Positions 8,529 through 17,606 are shown, counted from the first letter of the stretch. The stretch is 64,000 bases of DNA from SAR324 cluster bacterium (GCA_028281495.1 JANQJU010000064.1:575436-639435), one strand, 5' to 3'. The notes: generated from the letters alone by a model not told the origin. Made by a program: numbers and translations.

Positions 8529-9389
8529 ATGAAACCGTACCTTCAACTTTTACGACCTCACCAATACGTTAAAAATACTTTCATCTTTTTGCCGCTTTTT
8601 TTTGCAATTAAGATCGATCAAATCGACTTACTATTGCGTAATATACTAGCGTTTGGGTGTTTCTGTGCAGTTGCGAGTGGCGTATATATCTTTAACGATT
8701 ACAAAGATATTGCATCTGACCAACAACATCCGACCAAGAAATTTCGTCCACTCGCTTCCGGAACCGTTCCAATCAAGGCGGCTTTCACTTTGATGGTGAT
8801 CTTACTAGCTCTCGGAGGAGGAATCGCTTACTGGCTCACTCCTTACTTTTTTCTAATCATATTCGTTTATTTTTTGATGAACCTCTTGTATAGCCTCCGC
8901 CTCAAGCACATCGCAATTGTCGATCTGTTTATCATTGCGACCGGCTTTGTATTGAGAGTATTTGCTGGCGCGATTGTGAGTAACGTGGAGGCCCGAATGT
9001 GGATTATCCTCATGACCTTTTTACTGGCCTTATTCCTTGGTCTGGCTAAACGAAGAGATGATGTGTTGCTGTCGCAGCAAGGGGCTGCTGTTCGTAAGTC
9101 CATAGATGGCTATAATTTAGAATTTGTCAATGCTGGAATGTTTACCATGGCGCCAGTGATTTTGGTGGCTTATATCTCTTATACCATCTCTCCAGAAGTC
9201 ACCGAACGCTTTCACACTCAATACCTGTATTTAACTGTGGTTTTTGTGATTCTTGGAATCTTGCGTTACCTCCAACTCACGTTAGTGCATAACAATAGTG
9301 GGAATCCCACAGAGATTCTGCTGAAAGATCGCTTTTTACAAATCACAATTGCAGCCTGGTTGTTTTCCTTTGTACTTTTGATTTATTAA
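8529..9389 (+). CDS. UbiA-family prenyltransferase, DPPR-synthase-like
   Basis: An integral membrane protein of 286 residues with about eight hydrophobic helices. The first Asp-rich prenyl-diphosphate motif reads NDYKDIASDQQHPTKKFRPL. A lysine/arginine-rich RPLASG follows it, the form seen in decaprenyl-phosphate phosphoribosyltransferases rather than in UbiA or MenA quinone enzymes. The subfamily joins a polyprenyl phosphate to PRPP. In Gram-negative gene sets its product is often unknown, and it may feed an envelope glycan. The ATG at 8529 is preferred to an in-frame TTG at 8520; no strong ribosome binding site is visible. It stands alone, with a weak hairpin (AGCCTCT/AGAGGCT, 9389-9423) behind it. 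Confidence 0.8.
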   Translation: MKPYLQLLRPHQYVKNTFIFLPLFFAIKIDQIDLLLRNILAFGCFCAVASGVYIFNDYKDIASDQQHPTKKFRPLASGTVPIKAAFTLMVILLALGGGIAYWLTPYFFLIIFVYFLMNLLYSLRLKHIAIVDLFIIATGFVLRVFAGAIVSNVEARMWIILMTFLLALFLGLAKRRDDVLLSQQGAAVRKSIDGYNLEFVNAGMFTMAPVILVAYISYTISPEVTERFHTQYLYLTVVFVILGILRYLQLTLVHNNSGNPTEILLKDRFLQITIAAWLFSFVLLIY

Positions 9390-9537
9390 GCCTCTGCTTT
9401 TCATCTTGCCAAAAATAGAGGCTGAAGCAATTGTATATTGTTTTAAAATTGTTTGAGCAGACGGTAATACCCTCAGTCTATTTGGCTTGGCACGGAAAGT
9501 AAGATGCTTCAATTGAAGCAGACTAAGGAGTTGGCTT

Positions 9538-10005
9538 ATGAGAAATTCCATCACCCGCGACACTATCGATATCGACAGCCTGAGAAAAAGGGCGTCCCAT
9601 CCTCAAGCAGGGGCTATGCTCTTGTTTTGTGGAGATATTAGAAACCACAGCGAAGGCAAATTGGTCCAGGCATTAGAATATGAAGCGCACGAGCAAATGG
9701 CCCTTAAGCAAATTGATGATATCGTCGCGGAAGCGAGCCAGCGTTGGGAACTGCATTTTATTGAAGTCATCCATCGGCTCGGGCGTATGGAAGTTGAGGA
9801 ATGTTCTGTCGCGATTGCTGTGGCAACTGCTCATCGAAGAGAAGCTTATCTCGCGAGCCGTTATCTCATCGATACGATCAAACACACCGTACCAATTTGG
9901 AAAAAAGAACATTTTCAAGATGGTTCCTCCGAATGGAGCAAGGGGTGTGAGGCTTGCAGCGTCCATGAACTCTCTTTCCCTGCCGAAGACCATCATCACC
10001 ATTAA
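9538..10005 (+). CDS. moaE: Molybdopterin synthase catalytic subunit (MoaE)
   Basis: The large subunit of MPT synthase; it inserts sulfur carried by MoaD into precursor Z to make molybdopterin. It is 155 residues with family segments GDIRNHSEGK, LEYEAHEQMA, HRLGRMEVEECSV and HRREAY. The catalytic-lysine region is IDTIKHTVPIWKKEHF. The ATG has an AAGGAG 8 bp upstream. No MoaD partner lies nearby, so MoaD must come from elsewhere. The C-terminus is odd: after the core there is a tail with CEACSVHE and four terminal histidines, which looks able to bind a metal. Confidence 0.92.
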   Translation: MRNSITRDTIDIDSLRKRASHPQAGAMLLFCGDIRNHSEGKLVQALEYEAHEQMALKQIDDIVAEASQRWELHFIEVIHRLGRMEVEECSVAIAVATAHRREAYLASRYLIDTIKHTVPIWKKEHFQDGSSEWSKGCEACSVHELSFPAEDHHHH

Positions 10006-10061
10006 TCATTACAACGATCCTAAACATCCCCTGTTGATCCACATTCTTTCCTGACTACAAA

Positions 10062-11063
10062 ATGATTTCTATTCACAAATCTACGACTTTGTTGTTCATT
10101 CTCTTTCTCTGGTTTCAGGTCGCTACACAAGCTCAAGAAACCATCAATGTTAAAGGAACTGTTCAGGTGCCTGAAGGCCAGCCGATCCCTGAAGACGGAT
10201 TGGCTGTGGTTCTGCTCAAATTCCGCTTAGATGCCAATGGCAGTTTAACAACTGATGGCCCGATCAGCCGTTCTCAAACGAATCCCAGCGGCCAATTTCA
10301 GTTTGACAACATTCCCTTAGATCCTCGTGCGGCTTACCGGGTAGGGAGCCGCTTTCAGGGCGATCTAGTCAGTTCCAATTTTTTTGCATTTCAATCGGGA
10401 CAAACCGAAGTTGAAGTCGATGTCATCGTTCCAAGGATCTCTGAAAATATGGAAGCCATTGAGTTAAGTAATGCGGCGCTATTCATCGAAGCCGGTATCG
10501 GTTGGCTTCAGATGACGGAGGTGTTGAGAGTGATGAATCCCACCCAAGATATTATTGACACTCGGAACAATCCTCTCGCCTTCGAACTTCCTGAAGGTCA
10601 TGAAAATCTTCAAGTGATGCACGACACGGGTGGAGACGAGCAGTCATACGAAGTTTTAGGAAACAAGATCCAATTTCATCGAGACTTTGACCCGGGGGAT
10701 ACCACGTTAGTGTTTCAGTATACGGTGCCTGTTCTTTTGAGCAGTTATACACTTCGCAAAAACTACCCCTACAATATGGAAGTGGGGCGGGTGCTCACCC
10801 CGGTGAATCACTTAGTGATTGAATCGGATCAGCTTAAAGAATCGGGTTCCGAAACATTGGGAGGTGCCGAATTAGCGACCTGGGAAATCACAAATTTAGA
10901 TCACCCTCAGTTGACGATTCGTATCGGGGCGGTTCCAGTCAATCAACTCTCTTTCGGGTTTTTAGGAATTGGGGTGTTTCTTGTTCTAATAGTGCTTGCC
11001 TTGGTGTTCATGCAGACTCGTCTTGCAAAGGCTGGGAAAACAAACGGACATGAACAATCTTGA
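10062..11063 (+). CDS. Exported single-pass membrane protein with Ig-like domain
   Basis: 333 residues. An N-terminal signal peptide (hydrophobic residues about 8-22, likely cut after TQAQ) comes first. A beta-rich region resembling a carboxypeptidase-regulatory-like fold follows (SQTNPSGQFQFDNIPLDP, about residues 80-97), then a second beta-rich region. One C-terminal membrane helix (about 300-318) and a short basic cytoplasmic tail end the protein. The layout suggests a periplasmic domain anchored at its C-terminus. It lies between moaE and acyP, and neither indicates its role. No enzyme motif is seen, and the function is unknown. Confidence 0.75.
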   Translation: MISIHKSTTLLFILFLWFQVATQAQETINVKGTVQVPEGQPIPEDGLAVVLLKFRLDANGSLTTDGPISRSQTNPSGQFQFDNIPLDPRAAYRVGSRFQGDLVSSNFFAFQSGQTEVEVDVIVPRISENMEAIELSNAALFIEAGIGWLQMTEVLRVMNPTQDIIDTRNNPLAFELPEGHENLQVMHDTGGDEQSYEVLGNKIQFHRDFDPGDTTLVFQYTVPVLLSSYTLRKNYPYNMEVGRVLTPVNHLVIESDQLKESGSETLGGAELATWEITNLDHPQLTIRIGAVPVNQLSFGFLGIGVFLVLIVLALVFMQTRLAKAGKTNGHEQS

Positions 11064-11086
11064 TAATTTTAGTGAATGAGGAAGCA

Positions 11087-11356
11087 ATGAAACACTACAA
11101 AATAGAGGTTTTTGGAGTCGTACAAGGGGTTTCATATCGTTATTCTACTATGGAGGAGGCAAATCGGTTGGGAGTCAAAGGATTTGTCAGGAACCAGGCA
11201 GATGGTTCCGTGTATTTGGAAGCAGAGGGTGAGGCCACGCAAGTGGATGCATTGGAACAATGGTGCCATCAAGGTCCACCGTTCGCAAAGGTCAGTCATG
11301 TCATGGTCTCCGAAGGTGAAGTTCAAAACTATCAAACCTTTGACATCCGTTATTGA
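11087..11356 (+). CDS. acyP: Acylphosphatase
   Basis: Small alpha/beta enzyme of 89 residues that hydrolyses acyl phosphates such as carbamoyl phosphate and 1,3-bisphosphoglycerate. The active-site Arg sits in GVVQGVSYRYST and the Asn in GFVRNQADGSV; both are present. The ATG at 11087, with GAGGA 5 bp before it, is chosen over a TTG at 11060 that would overlap the previous gene. It begins 23 bp after the exported protein gene and is probably cotranscribed with it. Confidence 0.93.
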   Translation: MKHYKIEVFGVVQGVSYRYSTMEEANRLGVKGFVRNQADGSVYLEAEGEATQVDALEQWCHQGPPFAKVSHVMVSEGEVQNYQTFDIRY

Positions 11357-11391
11357 AAGAAACCGCGGTCAGCCTTTAGTTTTAGAATGTG

Positions 11392-11419
11392 TTGATCCGA
11401 AAAGTTAGTTCAGTATAAT
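11392..11419 (+). promoter_or_regulatory. Sigma70-type promoter for the small membrane protein
   Basis: TTGATC (11392-11397), a 16-bp spacer and a perfect TATAAT (11414-11419), 59 bp before the ATG at 11479. Confidence 0.6.
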
Positions 11420-11478
11420 GCGCTCCTTGGTTTCAAAACCGGAAAATCATCACTACACACAAAAAAGGGGGATATCCA

Positions 11479-11718
11479 ATGTTGGACAAAATCGACAAAG
11501 AAGAACTCATTCGTAAGTATAAAACCAATTCAGTGATCAAAACGATTGTGATTGTGGTCTTCGTGTTTCTGGCTTACACCTTCCCAGGAGGGTGGTTTTC
11601 CAATGTGATCTTTGCCGTTGGAGGGTTGGCATTAGGCTATCTCGCTTACAACGATCATATTGGTGATGTAAGTGAGATGGGAGGATCTAGTGACTCAACG
11701 GGTTCCAGTAATAGCTGA
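11479..11718 (+). CDS. Small two-helix membrane protein of unknown function
   Basis: 79 residues: a charged N-terminus (MLDKIDKEELIRKYKTN), two adjacent hydrophobic segments (about 19-34 and 40-57), and a Ser/Gly-rich tail ending GSSNS. It has its own promoter and a GGGGGA ribosome binding site. The final 32 bp overlap the convergent VKOR-like gene. The good expression signals support a real gene. No family is recognised. Confidence 0.7.
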   Translation: MLDKIDKEELIRKYKTNSVIKTIVIVVFVFLAYTFPGGWFSNVIFAVGGLALGYLAYNDHIGDVSEMGGSSDSTGSSNS

Positions 11719-12103
11719 TCAGAAACAATCCTATCATCAAATTCGAAAAGTAGATTCGAATGCAGCCCCAGCATCGTAATCGCAATTTGAAAAATAAGAT
11801 GTATGCATAATAGGCCGAGCATACGATTGCGAGGACGGTGCCCAGGGCAATCCATTCCATGACCAACGTTCCATTCCAAAACATCTGCAACAATTGTCCT
11901 AGAACTCCTGCATAAAAGAAGACGGCAAAGTAGACTACTGGGACTTTTCCCACGAAAGCATAAGGTGAACGAAGGACCCGATAACAAGGAGAACCTTGAT
12001 TCTTCTGAACTCGGTGTAACGCTAAAAGAGCCAGTGAACTTTTTAGACCGAGCAACGCGAAAATGCCGATTCCGAGCAGGGAAACTATTAAATCTTCCAT
12101 CAT
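11687..12103 (-). CDS. VKOR-like membrane thiol oxidoreductase
   Basis: 138 residues with four hydrophobic segments. Two stretches fit the vitamin K epoxide reductase family: PCYRVLRSPYAFVGKVP in the first loop, like the family SCxxVxxSxYxxxxGxP, and CWGCIRIYF in the last helices, like the CxxC redox centre. Bacterial VKORs reoxidise a DsbA-type protein and pass electrons to quinone. The first of the two loop cysteines of standard VKORs is missing, and no thioredoxin-fold partner is fused or adjacent. The protein may therefore have a changed electron path. The start could be either of two adjacent ATGs (12103 or 12100). It overlaps the small membrane protein gene by 32 bp. Confidence 0.65.
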   Translation of the reverse strand: MMEDLIVSLLGIGIFALLGLKSSLALLALHRVQKNQGSPCYRVLRSPYAFVGKVPVVYFAVFFYAGVLGQLLQMFWNGTLVMEWIALGTVLAIVCSAYYAYILFFKLRLRCWGCIRIYFSNLMIGLFLISYYWNPLSH

Positions 12104-12153
12104 AAAACCATTCTTTTGACTCTAGTTAAAACTGGTAATCGTCCATCAAAGGA

Positions 12154-12183
12154 TTGACTTTTCCGCAAAGCCGTCATTATTAA
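12154..12183 (+). promoter_or_regulatory. Possible promoter for the gcv operon
   Basis: TTGACT (12154-12159), an 18-bp spacer, then TATTAA (12178-12183), 80 bp before the gcvT ATG. The boxes are fair and the spacing is at the long end. No glycine riboswitch core was recognised in this leader. Confidence 0.35.
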
Positions 12184-12194
12184 AATTTGAGTCA

Positions 12195-12214
12195 TTGATT
12201 CAGTTGTGAATCAA
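12195..12214 (+). promoter_or_regulatory. Perfect inverted repeat in the gcvT leader
   Basis: Arms TTGATTCA and TGAATCAA around a GTTG loop, 8 bp each, just downstream of the putative -10 box. It could be a DNA operator for a glycine-responsive regulator or an RNA hairpin in the leader. Nothing in the window identifies the regulator. Confidence 0.4.
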
Positions 12215-12263
12215 CAATGCAATTTGAACCTGCCTTGTTTCTTGAAACAGAAAGCTTTTGCAA

Positions 12264-13370
12264 ATGACAAACGAACTTAAAAAGACTCCCTTTCATCAAT
12301 TTCATATCGAACATGGGGCCCGGATGGTCGATTTTGGTGGATGGCACATGCCCGTTCGCTACACTGGGGATAAAAAAGAGCACAATGCTGTTCGGGAACA
12401 GGTGGGCCTGTTTGATGTAAGCCATATGGGAGAATTCCTAGTACGTGGAAAAAATGCGGAAGCCTTGTTGCAGTATATCACTTGCAACAATGTGGCAAAA
12501 CTTAGAGATGGGCGAATCCAATATAATGTGTTGATGTCACCGCAAGGGGGCTTCATAGACGACATTTTAGTTTACCGTCGCCAAGCTGAAGACTACTTGG
12601 TGGTCGTCAATGCTGCGAATCAAGAAAAAGACTGGAATTGGATCGTAGAACAGAATCAATCTGTCGGTGCCGAACTCATTCACGCTAGTGAAAGTTTTGC
12701 ACAGTTGGCCATTCAGGGGCCTAAAGCTGTAGAAGTTGTGGCGCAACTCACCTCGGTTCCTGTGCAAGACATGAAATATTATCACTTTGCAGAAGACACC
12801 TTTGCCGGAGTTTCCTCCATCATAAGCCGAACCGGATACACGGCATCTGACGGTTTCGAAGTTTATTTTCACCCTCAGCACGCTGAAGTTGTATGGAACG
12901 CGATCTTGGACACGGGAAAAGCCCATGACTTGACTTTATGCGGCTTAGGGTCACGAGACAGCCTGAGAATTGAAGGCAAAATGTTATTGTATGGAAACGA
13001 CGCAAATGAAGAAACAACAGTACTTGAAGCAGACCTGGGATGGGTCGTCAAACTCGATAAAGGGGAGTTCATCGGGAGAGATGTTTTAGCCCGCCAGAAA
13101 GAGGAGGGTGTTGCAAAAAAATGGGTCGGCTTTGAAATGATTGATCGCGGAATTCCTCGACATGGCTATCCGGTTTGTAAACAAGGGCAGCCAATAGGTG
13201 AAGTTACCAGTGGAGTGTATTCGCCCACGTTTAGCAAAGCCATTGGGATGACTTACCTACCAATTGCTGAGGCTGCGATTGGCAACCAGATCGAGATCGA
13301 AATTCGTGGGAAGAACCTCCAAGCGGTGGTGGTCCCGACCCCTTTTTATAAAATTAAGCGCCAGCGGTGA
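12264..13370 (+). CDS. gcvT: Glycine cleavage system T protein (aminomethyltransferase)
   Basis: Takes the aminomethyl group from lipoyl-GcvH to tetrahydrofolate, releasing ammonia and 5,10-methylene-THF. 368 residues from the ATG at 12264; an in-frame TTG two codons earlier is less likely. Family segments include TPFHQFHIEHGARMVDFGGW near the N-terminus, DVSHMGEF, and GLGSRDSLRIEGKMLLYGND in the folate-binding core. It is followed after 29 bp by gcvH and then gcvP, a complete T-H-P operon. The L protein (dihydrolipoamide dehydrogenase) is not in the window and is usually shared with other complexes. Confidence 0.95.
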   Translation: MTNELKKTPFHQFHIEHGARMVDFGGWHMPVRYTGDKKEHNAVREQVGLFDVSHMGEFLVRGKNAEALLQYITCNNVAKLRDGRIQYNVLMSPQGGFIDDILVYRRQAEDYLVVVNAANQEKDWNWIVEQNQSVGAELIHASESFAQLAIQGPKAVEVVAQLTSVPVQDMKYYHFAEDTFAGVSSIISRTGYTASDGFEVYFHPQHAEVVWNAILDTGKAHDLTLCGLGSRDSLRIEGKMLLYGNDANEETTVLEADLGWVVKLDKGEFIGRDVLARQKEEGVAKKWVGFEMIDRGIPRHGYPVCKQGQPIGEVTSGVYSPTFSKAIGMTYLPIAEAAIGNQIEIEIRGKNLQAVVVPTPFYKIKRQR

Positions 13371-13399
13371 ATTTACACCTACAACCAAGGAGACAAGCA

Positions 13400-13792
13400 A
13401 TGAGTGAAATACCTTCCGGGTTATTATATACCAAAGATCATGAATGGATTCGTGTTGAAGATAACAAAGGGATCATCGGAATTACCGATTATGCCCAAAA
13501 CTCTCTGGGCGATATTGTGTATGTTGAACTCCCTTCCGTTAATGACGAAGTTGATGCCGGAGACGAATTTGGTACAATTGAGTCGGTGAAGGCTGTTTCC
13601 CCCTTATTCATGCCAATTTCAGGAACCGTCACAGAGGTCAACGCAGATCTTGCTGATCAACCTGAGATGGTGAATGATGATTGCTATTCGGATGGTTGGC
13701 TTGTACGCGTGGAAATCGCCAACCCTGAAGATACTGAAAATCTGCTCTCCCCCGAAGACTACGAAACTTTCCTTATCGAAGAAGCGGAGTAA
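13400..13792 (+). CDS. gcvH: Glycine cleavage system H protein
   Basis: Lipoyl carrier that shuttles the aminomethyl intermediate between the P, T and L proteins. 130 residues. The lipoylated lysine is in GTIESVKAVSPLFMP, and the N-terminal YTKDHEWIRVEDN is typical. The ATG at 13400 has AAGGAG 8 bp upstream; longer in-frame starts have no signal. The acidic C-terminus (FLIEEAE) is normal for the family. Confidence 0.97.
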   Translation: MSEIPSGLLYTKDHEWIRVEDNKGIIGITDYAQNSLGDIVYVELPSVNDEVDAGDEFGTIESVKAVSPLFMPISGTVTEVNADLADQPEMVNDDCYSDGWLVRVEIANPEDTENLLSPEDYETFLIEEAE

Positions 13793-13925
13793 TCCACTCA
13801 TCAAAAAACTCTCTTGTGGTTCGGTAGCGTCGTTCTGTATTGGTTTCCGAACCCATTTCCCCAAGTTTTGCTGTTCCTTCCCAGCCTTTCGGCTGACTGC
13901 TCGAACTCTAATCAAGGATGTGACT

Positions 13926-16823
13926 ATGACCACTCAACTTCCTGCAACGGATGCTTTCCAACGACGCCATATTGGCCCTAACTCTACCGAGCTTCAGCAA
14001 ATGTTGGAGGTGGTTCAGGCGCAATCATTGGACGACTTGATCACAGAAACAATTCCAGAATCGATTCGATTAAAGGCTCCTCTCGATTTCTCTTCGGCTC
14101 TGGAAGAGCATGAATTTCTAAAAATGTTGGAACGGGTTGCCCAGAAGAATCAGATTTTCAAATCCTACATTGGGTTGGGGTACTATGACTGTGTGATCCC
14201 TGGGGTGATCCAACGGAATATCTTGGAAAACCCTGGATGGTATACGCAATACACTCCCTATCAGGCCGAAATATCACAAGGCCGCCTGGAAGCTTTGCTC
14301 AACTTCCAAACAATGGTCAAAGATTTGACCGGAATGGAGGTGGCCAATGCATCTTTACTTGATGAGGCAACCGCCGCCGCAGAAGCCATGACGATGTTGT
14401 TTCGCATCCGCAATAAACGGGTCAAAGGAGATCCTGCGAACGTCTTTTTTGTGTCCGACACCTGTTTTCCTCAGACAATCGACCTTCTAAAAACACGTGC
14501 TGAACCACTTGATATTCAAATCGTAGTGGGACGTTACCAATCGTTTGAATTCAATGAGTCTGTGTTTGGGGCTATTTTGCAGTATCCTGCTCATGATGGA
14601 GCCGTGGAAAACTATGCTGCATTTATTCACAAAGCCCATGCTGCTGGTGCGTTCGTCGCGGTCGCCGCAGATCTGTTGAGCTTGGCTTTGCTCACACCAC
14701 CCGGAGAAATGGGAGCTGATATTGTGGTGGGTTCTTCACAACGCTTTGGGATTCCTTTGGGATATGGAGGGCCTCACGCGGCTTATTTTGCCACTCATGA
14801 GGATCATGTTCGCGACGTGCCTGGAAGGATTATCGGGGTTTCGAAGGACAACAATGGGAAAATGGCATATCGGATGGCCCTACAAACCCGAGAGCAACAC
14901 ATTCGGCGTGAACGTGCGACTTCCAATATTTGTACGGCACAAGCCCTCCTTGCTATCATGGCTGGGATGTATGCTGTTTATCATGGTCCCGAGGGGATTC
15001 GCCGAGTTGCGCACAAAGTCCATCAGTCGGCAATGATATTGGAAACCGCCCTGAACGAATTAGGCTATGATCAACTCAACGACTACTATTTTGATACGCT
15101 GAAAATAAAACCTAGAGATTCTGCCCCCCGCACAGTCGAGCAGATTGAGTCGGTTGCCCTCTCACTTGGTGTCAATCTTCGTTATTTGGAAGACAACACG
15201 ATTGGCATATCCCTTGACGAAACCACATCTTACGAGGATCTACAAAACCTCATCGTGCTGTTTGGACAGAGTTTAGGAGTCAGCAATGGCTCTTTCAGTC
15301 AAGACTCGGGAAAAGTAAGGTTCCCTTTAGAACTGAACCGTCAGAGTGACTATTTGACGCATCCAGTATTCAATTCCTACCATTCAGAAACCCAAATGTT
15401 GCGATATATCAAGCAGTTGGAAAGTCGGGATCTGTCTTTAGCCGTTTCGATGATTCCTTTGGGATCTTGCACCATGAAATTGAATGCCACCACTGAAATG
15501 ATTCCAATCAGTTGGCCCGAATTTTCCTCTCTTCATCCATTTGTTCCGTTGGAGCAAGCTCAAGGGTATCAACACATCATCAATGAACTGGAAGCCGATC
15601 TAAGTCAAATTACAGGTTTTGCCGGGGTATCGCTCCAACCGAATTCTGGGGCACAAGGTGAGTATGCCGGGTTGATGATCATCCGTGCTTACCACCGCGA
15701 TCAGGGAGCTGCTCATCGGAAAACGATCCTCATTCCTTCCTCAGCGCACGGGACCAATCCAGCAAGTGCCTCGATGGCCGGTATGAAGGTCGTGGTGGTG
15801 AAATGTGATGAAATGGGCAACATCAATGTAGAGGACCTGTATAAAAAAGCGGTGAAACATCGAGACACTCTCGCGGGTTTGATGGTCACCTATCCGTCCA
15901 CCCACGGTGTGTTTGAAGCCCAGATTCAAGAAGTGTGTGCTCTTGTCCATGAAAATGGAGGATTGGTGTATATGGATGGGGCCAACATGAATGCTCAAGT
16001 CGGCTTGACCAACCCGGCCAATATTGGGGCGGATGTGTGCCATCTGAATCTACATAAAACGTTCAGTATTCCGCATGGAGGTGGAGGACCCGGAATGGGA
16101 CCCATCTGTGTTGTCGAGAAGCTAACCCCGTATTTGCCAGGGCATCCGTTAATAGAGGTGGGAGGCGAAAAAGCGATTTCTTCGATATCGGCCACACCGT
16201 GGGGCAGTGCAAGTATCTTGTTGATTTCCTATGCCTATCTCAAACTTTTGGGAGCAGAAGGGGCAACGGAAGCGACACGTTATGCCATTCTGAATGCCAA
16301 CTACATCAAATCCCGGTTGGAAGGACACTATGAAATTCTTTATGCAGGCGAGAAGGGAAGAGTGGCCCATGAAATGATCTTGGACACACGCCCGTTTAAA
16401 AAATCAGCCGGCATCGAAGCGGAAGACATTGCAAAAAGGTTAATGGATTACGGATTTCATGCCCCAACGATGTCGTTTCCGGTGCCGGGTACGTTGATGA
16501 TCGAACCCACTGAAAGCGAACCCCAACAAGAACTAGATCGCTTTTGCGATGCCATGATTGCGATTCGACAAGAAATCCGCGATATCGAGGAAAACCGTGC
16601 AAACCGTGTTGACAATCTATTGAAGTATTCACCTCACACTATTGAAGCCGTTTCCGCAGATGAATGGACTCATGACTACTCTCGACAAACAGCAGCGTTC
16701 CCGTTGCCATACTTGCGTCACTTCAAATTCTGGCCAAGTGTGGGACGTATCGACAATAGCTACGGCGACCGCAACCTCATCTGTACTTGTCCCTCGCTTG
16801 AAAGCTATGAAGGAGAAGAGTAA
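13926..16823 (+). CDS. gcvP: Glycine dehydrogenase (decarboxylating), P protein
   Basis: PLP enzyme that decarboxylates glycine and loads the aminomethyl group on GcvH. A single chain of 965 residues, so the proteobacterial/eukaryotic fused type and not the split GcvPA/GcvPB. N-terminal DAFQRRHIGPN, the GRLEALLNFQTMVKDLTGM segment and the C-half AHGTNPASASM are visible. The PLP lysine is in LNLHKTFSIPHGGGGPG. The ATG at 13926 follows AAGGA by 7 bp, 133 bp after gcvH. The stop is only 3 bp from the convergent sirtuin stop. Confidence 0.97.
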   Translation: MTTQLPATDAFQRRHIGPNSTELQQMLEVVQAQSLDDLITETIPESIRLKAPLDFSSALEEHEFLKMLERVAQKNQIFKSYIGLGYYDCVIPGVIQRNILENPGWYTQYTPYQAEISQGRLEALLNFQTMVKDLTGMEVANASLLDEATAAAEAMTMLFRIRNKRVKGDPANVFFVSDTCFPQTIDLLKTRAEPLDIQIVVGRYQSFEFNESVFGAILQYPAHDGAVENYAAFIHKAHAAGAFVAVAADLLSLALLTPPGEMGADIVVGSSQRFGIPLGYGGPHAAYFATHEDHVRDVPGRIIGVSKDNNGKMAYRMALQTREQHIRRERATSNICTAQALLAIMAGMYAVYHGPEGIRRVAHKVHQSAMILETALNELGYDQLNDYYFDTLKIKPRDSAPRTVEQIESVALSLGVNLRYLEDNTIGISLDETTSYEDLQNLIVLFGQSLGVSNGSFSQDSGKVRFPLELNRQSDYLTHPVFNSYHSETQMLRYIKQLESRDLSLAVSMIPLGSCTMKLNATTEMIPISWPEFSSLHPFVPLEQAQGYQHIINELEADLSQITGFAGVSLQPNSGAQGEYAGLMIIRAYHRDQGAAHRKTILIPSSAHGTNPASASMAGMKVVVVKCDEMGNINVEDLYKKAVKHRDTLAGLMVTYPSTHGVFEAQIQEVCALVHENGGLVYMDGANMNAQVGLTNPANIGADVCHLNLHKTFSIPHGGGGPGMGPICVVEKLTPYLPGHPLIEVGGEKAISSISATPWGSASILLISYAYLKLLGAEGATEATRYAILNANYIKSRLEGHYEILYAGEKGRVAHEMILDTRPFKKSAGIEAEDIAKRLMDYGFHAPTMSFPVPGTLMIEPTESEPQQELDRFCDAMIAIRQEIRDIEENRANRVDNLLKYSPHTIEAVSADEWTHDYSRQTAAFPLPYLRHFKFWPSVGRIDNSYGDRNLICTCPSLESYEGEE

Positions 16824-16826
16824 ACC

Positions 16827-17606
16827 TTACCTGTCTCTCACTCCTTTCCAGATGGCTTCCATGGCTTCCACAGCACGGGTGGGAAGGTGGTAAGTCACAA
16901 CCTCAGAAATATCAGTCACTTCAGGATTGATTTCAACTGTCGGGATGCCTCGCATCTCGGCGATCAACACGGGCTTTGAGATGTAAGGAAACAGACTCGA
17001 AGTTCCGATGCTAAACAGCACATCCAAATCCTGATCTAATTCATATTCAAGACGCCCTAATTTGTCCGCATCTAACCACTCGCCGAACAGCACCACATCG
17101 GGGCGCAGGACCGTATTGCATTGTGGGCAAGGAGGGGGGATTTTTAAGTCAGCATAGTTTTCCACTGTATGTCGGTAGGTACACTTGGGACACATCAAGT
17201 TGTGTAGATCTCCGTGTATGTCGATTACGTTGGCTGATCCAGCCCATCGATGAAAGCCATCAACGTTTTGAGTAAAGACACACACCCTTTCGAAATGTTG
17301 TTCCATCTCGGCAATCACCGAATGTGCTCGGTTGAACGTTGCTCCCCGACAGGCCTCTTCGATTTCAGAGAGATAACGCCAAGTGACATGCGGCCGCTCT
17401 TGCATCATCTCACCGGAAAGCACTGTTTCGATGGGCAAACCTTCTTCGGTTTCGGTATCGTTATACAAACCTCCAAGACCTCGATAGGTCGGGAGTCCCG
17501 AATCTGCAGATATGCCTGCCCCAGTAACAAAAAATAATTTTTTTGCCGATTTCAGCAACGTCACTACTTGTTGAATCTTTTGTTGGACTTCGGCAGTAAA
17601 TGCCAC
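16827..17606 (-). CDS. Sir2-family NAD-dependent protein deacylase
   Basis: Uses NAD+ to remove acyl groups from protein lysines, giving nicotinamide and O-acyl-ADP-ribose. 259 residues. Motifs in order are GAGISADSGLPTYRG (NAD), TQNVDG, the catalytic His in DIHGDLHN, two zinc Cys pairs (CPKC and CPQC), VLFGE, GTSS and EINPE. All key residues are present. The Tyr-x-x-Arg pair that marks desuccinylases is not evident, so acyl preference is open. It starts 22 bp after the phosphatase gene on the same strand and is probably cotranscribed with it and ilvY. Confidence 0.92.
   Translation of the reverse strand: MAFTAEVQQKIQQVVTLLKSAKKLFFVTGAGISADSGLPTYRGLGGLYNDTETEEGLPIETVLSGEMMQERPHVTWRYLSEIEEACRGATFNRAHSVIAEMEQHFERVCVFTQNVDGFHRWAGSANVIDIHGDLHNLMCPKCTYRHTVENYADLKIPPPCPQCNTVLRPDVVLFGEWLDADKLGRLEYELDQDLDVLFSIGTSSLFPYISKPVLIAEMRGIPTVEINPEVTDISEVVTYHLPTRAVEAMEAIWKGVRDR

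Noticed and set aside
12104..12263. Glycine riboswitch before gcvT
   Set aside because: No match to the conserved aptamer cores; only a palindrome and a weak promoter were seen.
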